From NCBI GenBank assembly GCA_012184525.1, contig WOFQ01000003.1, forward strand, positions 1,116,001-1,180,000: DNA of 64,000 bases. The letters are read 5' to 3'. The stretch comes from Xenoacremonium recifei. Taxonomy: Eukaryota > Ascomycota > Sordariomycetes > Hypocreales > Nectriaceae. Both the position numbers and the translations under genes were made by a program. Shown in pieces: positions 29,980-41,899 of the stretch. Numbering within the stretch: position 1 is the stretch's first letter; each line of letters starts with the position of its first letter. A model generated the notes under the pieces. The model worked only from the letters and a program-made list of their open reading frames with translations, was not told the origin of the DNA and did no database searches.

Positions 29980-32900
29980 TTGTTCCAGATGGCGCCGACA
30001 CCGCAATCCTCGCAGAAGAAGCAACAGTCTTTGACCTCCTTCTTCCAGCCCAAACCCGCCAATGGCTCGTCGCCTCTTTCGCAGAAGAAGCACTCTGAGC
30101 CGTTGTCCCAGGCCAACAAGACTGTCGACGCATCGTCTCGAAAACGACATCTCGAAAACGGAGAGAACGAAAACGACGAGGTAGAGCAGCAGAGCTCTTC
30201 CAAAAGAGCCAAGAGAACAACAGACGATACCGAGAGCAGCGCCTTCTTCCCCAAATCTGGCAATGCCGACGCTGGCAAGACTAGCAGGGCCAATGGCAAC
30301 ACGCCCCCAACGGCCCGTACCGAGCGTTATCTATATGGTGGATCGAGTCAAATAGGGACACAAGATGGTGAAGATGTCGAAGATGAAGAAGCCGAGAAAC
30401 AGATGCAGGAAGAGTTGCACAGGAAATTCGTCAAGAAACTTGGCCACCCGGATGCCATGTTTCGTCGGCGGCGAGGACAAGAGGAGGCGCCTGAGGGAGA
30501 AGACGATGATGGCGATGGGGACGGAGATGAGGATGAAAGTCCTGCTCCGGCAAAAGGGAAGAAGAAGGGCGCCAAGACGGGCAAGTTGACCCCCATGGAG
30601 CTTCAATTTCTCGAGATCAAGCGAAAGCACCTGGACACGATTCTCATTGTCGAGGTGGGGTACAAGTTCCGGTTCTTTGGCGAAGATGCGCGGATAGCTG
30701 CCAAGGAACTTAGCATTGTCTGCATCCCAGGAAAGATGCGATATGATGAGCGTGAGTAACCTACCTTAAGATGGTGAGAAATCCATATACTTAGCCTGCT
30801 GCTACTAGATCCTTCAGAGGCACACCTGGATCGTTTTGCCTCAGCTAGCATCCCCGTTCACAGACTTCCTGTCCATGCCAAGCGCCTTGTCGCTGCAGGA
30901 CACAAAGTCGGAGTTGTTCGCCAAATCGAGACAGCTGCTCTCAAGAAGGCTGGCGATAACCGAAACACCCCCTTCGTCCGGAAACTCACAAACCTCTACA
31001 CCAAAGGCACCTACATCGACGAGAACGGTGAGCTCGATAGAGGTGCTGAGGGAGCTCCGGCCGGCGGCTATCTTCTCTGCATCACCGAGACTAAGGCCAA
31101 GGGCTGGGGCACCGACGAGAAGGTCGACGTAGGCATCCTTGCTGTGCAGCCCGCAACTGGAGACATCATCTACGATAACTTCGAAGATGGTTTCATGCGG
31201 AGTGAGATCGAGACACGATTGCTTCATATCTCACCGTGTGAGTTTCTCATTGTCGGAGACCTCACCAAAGGCACCGACAAACTTGTCCAACACCTTTCCG
31301 GTAGCAGCACAAATGTCTTTGGTGACAAGAGTCGGGTTGAGCGGGTGGCCAGGGGTAAGACCATGGCTGCCGAAGCATACTCTCACGTCACTCAGTTCTA
31401 TGCCGGCAAACTCAAGGAAAAGTCTCAGGACGAAACAGCCAGTGTTCTCCTTGACAAGGTTCTCAAACTGCCTGAGCCTGTCACAATATGCTTGTCGGCC
31501 ATGATTACCCACCTCACGGAGTACGGCCTCGAGCATATTTTCGATCTAACCAAGTACTTTCAGAGCTTCAGCACCCGCTCACACATGCTTATCAACGGCA
31601 CAACGCTTGAGAGCCTCGAGGTCTATCGCAATGCGACCGACCACTCAGAAAAGGGCAGCTTATTTTGGGCACTTGATAAAACGCTCACTCGATTCGGCCA
31701 ACGCCTATTGCGAAAATGGGTCGGCCGTCCCTTGCTCGATCAGGAGCGCCTTCAAGAGCGTCTCGATGCTGTGCAGGAACTTTTGGACAAACAGAACACC
31801 GGTCCTGTGGACCAGTTGCAGACTCTTCTCACCCACACCAAGACGGATCTTGAGCGCAGCCTTATCCGCATCTACTATGGCAAATGCACTCGCCCAGAGC
31901 TCCTAAGCGTATTGCAGACCCTACAAAAAATTGCGACGCAATACTCCTCCATCAAGAGCCCCTCAGACGCCCCCTTCACCTCTCCCCTACTGAGCAACGC
32001 CATCAGTGCCCTCCCGAAGATCCTAGACACAGTCATCTCCTATCTCGAGCGCATCAATCTAGCTGCCGCTCGCTCCGATGACAAGTATGAGTTCTTTCGC
32101 GATGAATTCCAGACCGAGGATATGCAGGACCACCAACTCGGTATCGCCCACGTCGAGCATGAGCTGGACGAGCACCGTGCTGTCGCAGCAGCGAAGATAA
32201 AGAAGCGCACTGTCGAATATGTCACTGTCGCTGGCATTGAGTTCCTTATTGAGGTTCCCAACTCCGACATCAAGAACGTCCCCGCCTCCTGGGCCAAGAT
32301 TTCTGGTACCAAGAAGCTCTCACGCTTCCACACTCCTGAAGTCCTCCACCTCACCACCGAGCGCGACCAGCACCGCGAGGCCCTCGCCGCTGCCTGCGAC
32401 ACCGCCTTCAAGGACCTTCTTGCTGCCATCGCTGCCGACTACCAACCCCTACGCGATGCCGTCTCGGCTCTGGCCAGTCTCGACGCACTGCTCTCCCTCT
32501 CCAAAGTCGCCGCCCTACCCGGCTATACGCGACCGTCCTTCCTCCCCTCCTCCGCACCTCCCAGCGTTTCCATCACCCAGGGCCGACACCCCATAGCCGA
32601 GCTCACCCTTGACGATGCCTACATCCCCTTCACCACCACGCTGGGCCGGCCCGGGCCCCTCGCTCATCTCGTGACTGGCCCCAACATGGGCGGTAAGTCG
32701 TCATTCGTGCGCGCCCTCTCCCTCATGGTTCTCCTGGCCCAACTTGGTTCCTTCGTGCCCGCTGAGGCCCTGACCCTGACACCCTGCGATGCCATCCACG
32801 TGCGTGCCGGCGCGCGCGATAACCTCTTCGCCGGCGAATCGACCTTCATGGTCGAGGTGTCCGAAACGGCCCGCATTCTCCGCGCTGCTACTCCGCGCTC

Positions 32901-33354
32901 GCTCGTCATCCTCGATGAGCTCGGCCGCGGCACCTCCACGCATGACGGTGCCGCCATCGCTGAAGCCGTGCTGCATCACGTTGCCACCGAGACGCAGTGC
33001 CTTACCCTGTTCGTCACACACTACCAGAGCCTCGCGCGTGTCGCAGACGCCCTGCCCGCCGTCGACAACGTGCACATGCGCTTCCGCGCCGATACCAAAC
33101 CGGATGGTTCCGAGGAAGTGACCTTTTTGTACGAGCTAGGTGAGGGCGTTGCACACCGCTCGTACGGTCTTAACGTTGCTCGCCTGGCTCGCATCCCGAA
33201 GAAGCTGATTGATGTGGCTGCGGACAAGTCCCGCGAGCTTGAGACGGAGATGAAGATGCGGCGGCTTAAGGGCGTGTGCCAGACGTTGAACGATGTGTTT
33301 GAGGCAGGACCTAATCAACTGGATCAGCTCATTTCGGGTATTGAGCAATTGTAG
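29980..33354 (+). CDS. MSH3: DNA mismatch repair protein Msh3
   Basis: Partner of Msh2 in MutS-beta, which recognises insertion/deletion loops and also acts in removal of 3' flaps during recombination. Two exons, 29980-30751 and 30809-33354, give 1105 residues; the ATG at 29989 is equally likely (1102). The N terminus carries a PCNA-binding motif (QQSLTSFF), then a disordered charged region with acidic runs. The mismatch-binding domain begins at about residue 245 (GYKFRFFGEDA, IPVHRLPVHAKRLVAAG, GVVRQIETAALKK, FVRKLTNLYTKGTY, the last being typical of Msh3). The C-terminal ATPase shows Walker A GPNMGGKSS (about residue 880), Walker B SLVILDELGRGTSTHDG and the FVTHYQSLA segment. No frameshift is seen and the gene appears intact. 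Confidence 0.95.
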
Positions 33355-34945
33355 ATATAGAATAATAGCGGTCGAGATCTTATCATTGGTTGGGTTGGAT
33401 GGACAAAGGGCGTATATATTTGATGCTTAGGAGAAGCAGACCCCGATGGGCTGTTTCTTCGGGGTCTATGTTTGTATTAGAATAGATGGTTGACACAGGC
33501 AAAATCGACTGCAACGTTTACTTTCCTTGATTTCTACACTTGGGTTGTGAGTCTAAATGCAATCTCTAACAGTGTTTGTAGATGTTAAACCTAGGTTCTT
33601 CTGTCGAGATTTACAAGCGAGCTTATGTCACGGCATATGACTACAAACTATTTCTCACCTTGCTATTAGAAAATTCCCCTTTCGATCCAACGTTTAAGGG
33701 ACCATATTAATAACACGGTGGTTAAAGAAAGTTCATGGGTTGAATCCAAATTGATAAGAAAAGATATGTATAGGGTAAGCCATTTTAACACCTCTCTCTC
33801 TGGCAACCCCACCAGGGCATGATGAATTCTTCTTCGTCATCATCTGCATCTCTCGTTCAGTACGTCTCCGTATCATCCGGGTCCTCGGCTCCGATGCCGA
33901 TCAGCTGCTGTTTTATCACTTCATGCGTCGTCAACGACAAGATGCACATGCGGCACAAAGTCCTCAAGATGCCGTGTCCCATGGATGCGGGCGCGTAGAC
34001 AGCTCCACGGCGCGTCGGATTGGACGAGTCTCCAGCAGCCCTTGGATTCTCTGTTTCGCGCTGGCGCCAGAACGACACTGATCAAAGCCAATTTGCGAGC
34101 CGGTGGATTCGCTCATGTCTTGGCCCGACAGCTCGGCGCTTGCAGAGAGGCTCTGTCGAATCTCAGCGCATGCGACGTCGACGTTTCTCGTGCCGGGCGC
34201 TTACACGCGAGGCCAATGTTGCGACGGGCCAATCATGCTGGTGATGGCTCTGAAACGAGACCCTCATCAGTCAAGGTCCCCTGCTGGTTCGCCCCCCGTC
34301 GCCGTTTAGCTGCCGCCGCCGTCAGGCTCCCAGTCGGCACTGGCAGCATTGGCAGAGAGCAGACTGGAAGCTGGTTGGCTGGTGGCGACGAGGGTGAGGC
34401 CTGATACAGCATCCCACATGCTTCTGGGGGCGCGATTCCCCATGTCTGGGTGCTATCCAGGGCCTGGTAAGGTGTGCTGTGCATGGGATAATAGTCGCAG
34501 CAGGACCTGACGCCACGCCACCAGCAGCACCCCAACCGAAGCTCCCCCTCCCCTCTAAAGTCGTCGCGACCTATTTTACTTGTACAGCGAAGCGCTGCAG
34601 CCTGCCCCTTTCTCCTTCTTCATCTTCAAGTTTCTCTTGACGCTGTCAGACCTTTGTTTGCGATTCCACCTTGCTTCTGCTTCAGACCCTTGGGCGGCCT
34701 GTTCTGCGACCAGCCGCATTATCAGATCTACAGTACAGCATCGTCATCAGCATAACCCCGCCTAGGCCTCCCGAAGCTGCGGTCGACTTGGCCTCCGCGA
34801 CGGGCCAACAAGGCGGCCACACCCCTCCTCCCCTTTCCGCCCCCCATCCGGAAAGCTCGAAACATCTCTGACTCGTCAGAGACTCCTTGAAGCTCGAGAG
34901 TTTGCTCCGACTTGCGACGACTTCCGCCCGCCGCCGTCAGCAAAC
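33355..34945. other. intergenic region MSH3 / phosphatase
   Basis: AT-rich MSH3 3' flank up to about 33800, then GC-richer promoter sequence. A 73-codon minus-strand frame (33857-34078) with an acidic end is noted but has no supporting splice or start context. The last 350 bp has pyrimidine tracts typical of a leader. Confidence 0.45.
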
Positions 34946-37900
34946 ATGGAGCGCAGTCGCGGCATCCCGGACGAGGAGATGTTCCTCAGCAAGCCGGCTC
35001 CCGAGGGCGCTGACAGCCCAACCGTCGAGCCTCTGCGCATATTCAAGCCCCAGAGCCCGCCGCCACCTGTCGACAAGAGGACTTCGGCTTTCAAGTATCC
35101 TGCTCTTCCATCGTCGACGTCTCCCGCCAACAGGCCATCCTTTCCGCTACCCCCGGGAGCTTCCAGCTCTGCAGCGCCGCTCCTCTTCCCAGACGACGAC
35201 GACGACCTCCGAAGACCGACGCCCGCGCAGCCCTTTGGCGCAGCATACAATGATACGAGCCCTCGTCTAGACACTGGCCCCTTTCCAAAGAAGCCCGGCC
35301 TGGCCGAGCGCAGAGGGACGGCACCCAAGCCCATCCAGTCTCCCACGTCGCCTGAAGACGACGACGGACTGTTCCAGAGGCCACTGAAGGAACAGCCGCG
35401 GCCAGTTTCCAGCACAACCTATCCGAGCTACCAGAAGACGACCTACTATCCCCCTCCTGGTGGGACGGCAGCCCCCAAGATGAATGATCAGGGCGTGAAT
35501 CGGTTTGCGTCGACGGCCTCGACTTCGACCGTCCGAGCTAGTCGCGGATCCCCGCCACCTCCCGAGACACCAATCGTGGAACCGGGGCAAAGACCCGGCG
35601 ACGGCATCGAAGCTCGGTATGCGGCTTCGGGCATCTCTGGGACGGGCACCCTGACCGGTCTTCAGAGCGCTGCCGCCACGCAAAGACTCGCTCAGTATGC
35701 GCAGCAAGCTCCCCCACCGAGACCATGGACGCCTACCGAGTCTCCCGACCAGGCTCCGTCTGGCCCTCCCCAGGTCTATCAGGGAATGAACCCCGTTTCA
35801 AGCCCTCCACCAACCCAGACAACCTTCAACACGACTCCCCAGAACCAGCCGTCTTTCAGCCCTCCTCCTCAGCAACATCCCGCTTTCACTCCTCCTCAGG
35901 GACACCCAGCTTTCACCCCCCCTCAGCAGCAGCAGCCCTTGAGCCCCCCGCCTCAGAACCAGCCGCCTGGCGCCCAAGACAACAACGGGGCCCTTCAAGT
36001 CAGTGTTTTGGAGCAGGACTTCCAGCGGATGAGCACAAAGACGCCTCCTCCTGCATACTCCAGCGTCAACCCTAGCGGTGGTTCGTCGTACCCCAATGAA
36101 AAGCAACGTCCTCAGCAAGGAGCAGCAGGAACAGCAGCAGGGGCAGGAGGAGCAGCAATAGCGACAGCAGCACCAACAACAGCAGCACTAGCACAAGCAA
36201 CGGCAGGGTCTTCCACGGCTCCGGATGCCCCGAACTTGGCTCAGCATCCAGCTCTTGCAATCGACACCCGAGAAAGCTGGTCCTGCGGGAGTCGCAGCAG
36301 CCGCCGCGATAGCGGGTGCAGGCCTTCAGTCTCCAGCTTTGCAGCATCCTGGACATCCTGCATTTGCCAACGATCCCCTTCCTCCTCAAGACAGCTCGAT
36401 TTCGAAACCTGTCCCAGCTCAGACCCCTTCGTTCGAACCCCCGAATCCAGCCTCCCCTCCTCCCCTCCCCGAGGGCTGGATTGCTCACCTTGACCAGACC
36501 TCCGGTCAATACTATTACATCCACCTTGCAACCCAAGCTACTCAATGGGAGTTTCCCAAGGGACCTGTCCCCATTTCTCACGAGCCAGCTCCTCTCTCTC
36601 CCACGGCATCTACATATGGAAACCCCCTCGGTTCTCCGATGTGGGGTGGGAAACAGGCCATGGCTATGGGCTCACCAATGTTTCCCCCCCAGACTCCAGG
36701 ATATGCTGAGAGTATCATGAGCGTGGCCAACTCTGTGACTCCCTCTATGGGAGGGTTTTCAGGACCTCCTCCAAGTGCTGGAGTTGACATGTACCGAATC
36801 CAACCTACCAACGGTGTCTACTTTGGTCCGTACTTGCGATATGTCAACATGGACGTGGAGAAGGGATTCTGGTTTGGAAGCATTTTGATTGTCACCGATG
36901 CTCCCCAACCCCCTACGATCCATATCCACCTAAGCATGGATCTCTCACCAAACCCGCGGCAACTGGAGCCCAAGGCCATCTATACTCACCAACGCTGGAC
37001 CTTCTACAAGTATGACTTGGAGCTGGCCATGGGCGAGGCTACTGAGCGGTGGACATACGCCATTACATCTCACCTTGGCTGCACACGATATGAATTTGTG
37101 GTTGCTGGCCGGCAAGAAATGGAATGGCGCTTCATCGCACACTCTGGGAATGACTTTGCCACGACCACATCTCAGAATGAGAGAGCTAAGTTGGGCGGCA
37201 TGGGATTCATGTGGAAGGATGTCTTGCAGAAGAATGTTGAGTGCGGTGGTTTCCATGTCCAGCTGGGTCTGGGGGACCAGATCTATGGCGACCGGCTGTG
37301 GAGGGAGGTGCCGCTCCTGAAGCAGTGGCTGGCGATGAGCGGAAGGGACAACAAGAAGAACGTCCAGTGGACGGCTCGACACGAGGAAGACGTTTCTCAC
37401 GCGTACTTCCATTACTACACCAGTCACTTCGATCAACCCTTCCTTCGAGAAGCGTTTGCGCAGATTCCTCATGTTCTTCAGATCGACGATCACGATATGT
37501 GAGTGCTGACTTGCCCGGCGGTTAAACTTCTAGGACACTAACATGGGAACAGTTTCGATGGCTATGGATCTTACCCTGATTATATGCAGTCTTCGGCCGT
37601 GTTCAAGAACATTGGACGCATTGCGACTGAAATGTATCTTTTGTTTCAGCACCATACCACGGTTGAGATGATGCGCAATGTCAGCACTGACCACGATATC
37701 TTCACCGTCACGGGCACGGGATGGCACTTTGTCAAGTATCTCGGCCCGGCAGTTGTGGTTGTTGGTCCCGACTGTCGATCTGAGAGGACGCAAGCTCAGG
37801 TTATGGCCGGCCCGACGTACCAAGGCATCTTCCCTCGGGTAGCAACTCTACCCCCAAGTGTGCAACATGTCATCTGGATGGTGTCAGTACCACTCATCTA

Positions 37901-38786
37901 TCCACGGCTGGATGCTGTGGAGAGCCTGGCAAATACCATGGCAGTCGGTAAGAAGGCCGTCAACACGACGTACAACATTCTGGGCAAGGTCACGAGCTCT
38001 GTTGCTGGTGTTGTGGGCGGCAAGGAAGTCGTTGCTCAAGGGTTCTCTCAAGTCAAGAAGGCGGTGGGAAAGACGGGCTTGATGGGCAACGTGCTGAATC
38101 AGTTTGGAGAACTGGACATCCAGGAGGTTCTTAAGGATATGTGGACGCACGACACCAAGGATTTGGAGAGGACGTACTTCATCCGCACCCTTCAGGGCAT
38201 CGCACAGCAAAAGGGCGTCCGCATGACGTTCCTTTCAGGAGGTGAGTTGAATGATACTGATGCCTTTAAGAGGCGCTTATGCTAATCGCTGCTAGATGTC
38301 AACGCCTCCGGAGCTGGCCTCGTCCATGACCCGACGCATCCGGGTGACCACAAGACCATGTACCAAATCATCTCGTCGCCCATCGTCGCCGCGCCCCAGA
38401 GCAACTACGTGCTCAAGCTCCTGCACAACCAGAAGACGCTGTATGTCCCCCAGAACGGCAAGCGTTCAAACCACGAGGTCTCAGACACCAAGGAAGACAT
38501 GATGGAGATCTTCCACACCGACGCCAGCGGCGCGGCCCGCGAGCTGAAGAAGCTGATCGGTCGCCGTTCCTACGTCACCTTTGTCGCCTTTGACCAGGAC
38601 GCCGCGGCCGCTCAGCAGCAGCAGATGCCGTTCAGCCCTAACCCTAGCTTAATGAACGGCAAGCAGCAGCAGGGGCTCTCCAAATTGAGTCTGGCTGTCG
38701 ACTTTGTGGTGCAGGGCGATGGAGGGTACACAGCGCCGACGAAGTACGGGCCAGTGATCATCCCCCATTTGGAGTTTGGGAGGTAA
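34946..38786 (+). CDS. WW-domain PhoD-like phosphatase, with an apparent +1 frame change
   Basis: A large fungal protein joining a disordered Pro/Gln-rich N terminus, a WW domain and a PhoD-like metallophosphatase domain. Exons are 34946-37498, 37553-38241 and 38296-38786, about 1243 residues. The first exon cannot be read in one frame. Frame 1 is protein-like to about 36265 (PNLAQHPALAID), after which the plausible sequence (TPEKAGPAG...LPEGWIAHLDQ) lies in the +1 frame; no usable intron signals lie between. The WW domain (about residues 505-540) has the GW...YYY...W pattern followed by FPKGP. The catalytic domain includes QLGLGDQIYGDRLWRE, QIDDHDIFDGYGSYPDY and TDHDIFTVTGTGWHF with metal-binding Asp/His clusters. 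WW proteins bind proline-rich ligands, suggesting scaffolded targeting. The frame change may be an assembly indel or a disabling mutation. Confidence 0.82.
36110..36230 (+). repeat. imperfect AGC/GCA trinucleotide tract
   Basis: A degenerate (GCA)n tract within the phosphatase gene. It reads as Ala-rich in the upstream frame and would read as Gln-rich, with two UAGs, in the downstream frame. It lies just before the apparent frame change and is a likely site of indels. Confidence 0.6.
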
Positions 38787-39132
38787 AGATGGAGAGTCGA
38801 GGGAGAGGTGACAGTGAAGTAACGGATCTGGCATGATGTGGCCCATGTAGCAAGCGAGATTATTTTATGATTTCATGAGCGTTTATATATAAATTTGGAG
38901 ATACCTCTATTTACCTGGACTTTAAACCTGCTTTGGTTCTCTCGACAGACGTATAAAAGATGGGATTTCTCAACTGAGACGTAAACGACCTTGAGGAGGC
39001 GAGTTCATTAGAAAGGTATAGGAATCAAAGCATTCAATTGCAATCCCAATAAGTATATAATAAGCTGGCCAATTCATTACCGTCGTTTCTACCTAAATCC
39101 CGTTTTTTCTAAATCCAGAACCGCAAAGGCGT
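38787..39132. other. convergent 3' flanks, phosphatase / SEC53
   Basis: AT-rich sequence between two convergent stop codons, holding both 3' UTRs. No other feature seen. Confidence 0.5.
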
Positions 39133-40077
39133 CTAAATGTCAAACAGCTCCTTGAGGATGCGCATGGTATCCTCGGGGTTCTTGACGGAGTGACCGACGG
39201 TGCGCTCGTCGGTGTAGATCTCGTAGTCGTTGCCGCCCTTGAAGGTCTTGTCGCCGAAGAAGTGGATGGTCTTGTAGGTGATGCCGTCGGGCTTCTTGGC
39301 CTCCTCCTCGAGGTGCTTCAGGCAGTAGGTCTTGTCCCAGCCGGTGGGGAAGACGTCGAAGGAGATCTGGCCGCCGATGGAGAAGCTGTTGGCGCAGCTT
39401 GTTAGCACTGGCGCTGTTATAAAAGGATGAGGGAAACGTACGTGAGGCCGAGGTGGCCGAAGCGCTCGCGCAGGACGGAGACGAACTTCTCGCGGACCTT
39501 GGCGTCCTTGTCGAAGGCCTCGAAGGCGTTTCGCTCGTCGTTGGAGGCGTTACGGCCGACGGGGGAGATGTTGATCATGCCGCGGCGGAACTCGATGAAG
39601 GTACCGCGCTTGACGGGGATGTCGAGGTCGGCGATGTAGTGCAGGCAGAAGTTGGCGAGCTCCTTGTACTGGTCCTCGCCGATCCACTGGATGAAGCTGT
39701 TGGAGGGCAACGGCTCGCCCAGCTTGTAAGCCGTCAGGCCGTTCTCTGAGAAGCAGAAGTCGAAGAGCGTAGTGACGGGGACGTTGCCCGCAGGCCGGCC
39801 CAGCTGCTCCTGCTGCTTGTTGTAGTCGGAGCCGCCGACGAAGCCGATCGAGCACTTGGAGCGGAGCTTCTGGAGGAGGGAAAGCATCTCCTGGGAGGCA
39901 TCCTGGGGCGCGGGGCGAGGAGTGTTAGCTCGAGCTGGGATTTGGGGAGCGGGAGGAGGAGGAGGGACGGACGAGGCGAGCGGGCGAGAGGGTGCCGTCG
40001 ACGTCGAAGAGGCAGATGGTGTCGGCGAGGGGACGCTCCGCGAGGGGCGTGTAGGAGGGAGGAGCGGCGGCGGCCAT
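39133..40077 (-). CDS. SEC53: phosphomannomutase
   Basis: Cytosolic enzyme converting mannose-6-phosphate to mannose-1-phosphate for GDP-mannose, needed for N- and O-glycosylation, GPI anchors and cell-wall mannan. Three exons, 39973-40077, 39442-39902 and 39133-39385, give 272 residues, the normal length. The HAD-type active site DVDGTL (nucleophile Asp at about residue 25) is followed by SPARL. Other motifs are IGFVGGSDYNKQQEQLG, FIEFRRGMINISPVGR, FSIGGQISFDVFPTGWDKTYCL and FFGDKTFKGGNDYEIYTD. The first intron has an unusual GTCCGT donor but an ideal AGCTAAC branch point and CCAG acceptor. A GGA/GGT trinucleotide tract (about 40078-40109) lies directly upstream, in the 5' UTR. Convergent with the phosphatase gene. 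Confidence 0.94.
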
Positions 40078-40840
40078 TCTGGAGGAGGAGGTGGTGGTGG
40101 TGGTGGTGATAGTTGGGTTGGTGTTGAGGCAGGCAGAGAATTGATTTGGCGATTGAAGATGGCGGAGGAGGGGTCAAGCTGGGCGAGTGCGGGGCGGTCA
40201 AGAGCAGAGCTGGGAAGGGAAGGAAGGAGCTTGCAGATAGATGCAGGAACTACTGGAGAGGGAAGGACCCTCCTGTTGATTTATACTCGAGTCAAAACTT
40301 CTTCTTTGCATCAATCTCCCATCAACAGTAACACGGCCAATTTCTCCCTGTGCGTGCGAATCGCAGGCCTGATCCGCGATATCTGGCTTCATCGTATCCC
40401 GCGAATGCCACGTTTCGCTTCCCCCGCGATGAAAGAAATTACAGCTTCGCGATCGTGGAGGCGCAGTTGGCCAAGCGAGATGAACGGCCAGACCAGATGA
40501 CCATGGATGAGTCAACACGGAGTGAAACTCTTCAACGTGTTCTTTTGCCAATTATTGCTGTCGTCAGCTGTGTCTCAGTCTTTACTTTCTACAGCCCCAG
40601 GTTGCTGGAGATGAGGGGCAGCAGCGAATCCTTGGCTTGCCGCTTGGGGGAATGGAGGATGCTTTGTTTGGCGGGGTAGGTTCGGTGGGATCGCCGACGC
40701 AGTCGGAATGGATGTCTCTGACTACAAGGTAAGCAATCCAACTTCGAGACACGCGGATGCACACATTGCTGCTGCGTACTGAAAGATTGAGAACCAGAAC
40801 TATTGTGATAAATTTATCCATCTCACGGGACTCTACGCCC
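40078..40840. other. SEC53 upstream region and 3' flank of the secreted-protein gene
   Basis: Holds the SEC53 promoter/leader with a (GGT)n tract at its left edge, and the 3' UTR of the minus-strand gene at 40841. No coding frame accepted. Confidence 0.45.
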
Positions 40841-41457
40841 TTAGTCTTGAGGTGCTTGTTGGCCCTGGTCATACGCCCTGTGCCGCAGCCCCGTCGGATC
40901 ATTGAAGTCTATGTATATGGGGAATGATGTCTGCTTGGGCATCTTAGGAACCGGGATGCATCTGCGCTCGTGCAGTGGTTTAAAGCTCCGTGCCGGCTCT
41001 GGCAGCTTCCAGCACGCTTCAGCGTCTGCTCCAGAGACCCAGGCTTGTGCAAAGAGCCCGTCTGAACAGTCATGCGACCGGTAGAACCCAACTAGGGGGT
41101 CCTTGTTCAACTTGTCGGCGTAATTGTCCGACTTCACGTCGTCGATCCAAAGCTCGGAGGGTCGTTCGTTGGGATCGATGTAAAAGTGCTCGTTTCCCAT
41201 TCGCTTGATGAAGACGCTCATGGCGTTGTATGTATGGAAGCATCTCGGGGTGCATTCGAAGTCGAACAAGGGGGTGACAAAAGGCCCGAAACCTGTACAG
41301 TTGTCGTTCTCGAAGGCTGCAGCATCGTACCAAATCCCTGAACGAAAATATCAGAGTGTGCAGACGGTGACGGGGAGGCTGGTGGTGACCTACGGTCGCG
41401 CGGGTAGACCAACACCGCAAGAGCAGACTGAAACAGGCAAAAGATGAGAGGTTTCAT
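40841..41457 (-). CDS. small secreted six-cysteine protein
   Basis: A 186-residue secreted protein that I do not recognise. Two exons, 41394-41457 and 40841-41337, join with a GTAGGT donor and TTCAG acceptor. The start at 41457 was chosen because it opens directly on a hydrophobic signal peptide (MKPLIFCLFQSALAVLV), cut near residue 14-17. The mature part has six cysteines (35, 50, 54, 112, 130, 148), consistent with three disulfides, and aromatic segments (GFGPFVTPLFDFEC, WIDDVKSDNY, GLFAQAWVSG). No transmembrane segment or GPI signal. Size, cysteine content and lack of a recognisable domain are effector-like, but secreted wall or enzyme-inhibitor roles are equally possible. Divergent from YJU2 with 442 bp between. 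Confidence 0.72.
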
Positions 41458-41899
41458 GGCGAATAAATTCTCCCAGATATTGAAGGACAGGCGTCTCGTA
41501 GATGGGGTAGAAGACAAAATCCATTTCAACAAGAACTTATGCCACATCACTTGATCACTTAGTTGGACACCCTGGAAACTTACACCTTTCTACGGTCCAT
41601 CATGCGGCACCAACTGTGCTTTTTTTTTTTTTTTTGGCCGCATTCAAACTATTAAAAGCCCCATGAATAAAGGTTTCCCCAATCTGGAAAACTTTGTAAG
41701 AAAAGAAACCACATTTCCCTAACATAGATATTGGTAGAAGTTTCTAAGCCGATGAAGTCGAGACGTCAGGTGGCGGCACGTGACGCGATCCCCAGACGGC
41801 GATCCGCTTATCTCAACTCCAAGTCGCCGCCGTCAACATCAAATCCTAACATTCCTTTCAACTTTTTGACGATACAACAAACGACTCCGACCGCCCACT
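41458..41899. other. divergent promoter, secreted protein / YJU2
   Basis: Contains a 16-nt poly-T run (41620-41635), an AT-rich segment and CACGTG at 41777-41782, about 120 bp before the YJU2 start. Confidence 0.45.

Noticed and set aside
33857..34078. 73-codon minus-strand frame ending in an acidic tail
   Set aside because: Some protein-like character but no motif, no intron signals and no supporting neighbour; left unannotated.
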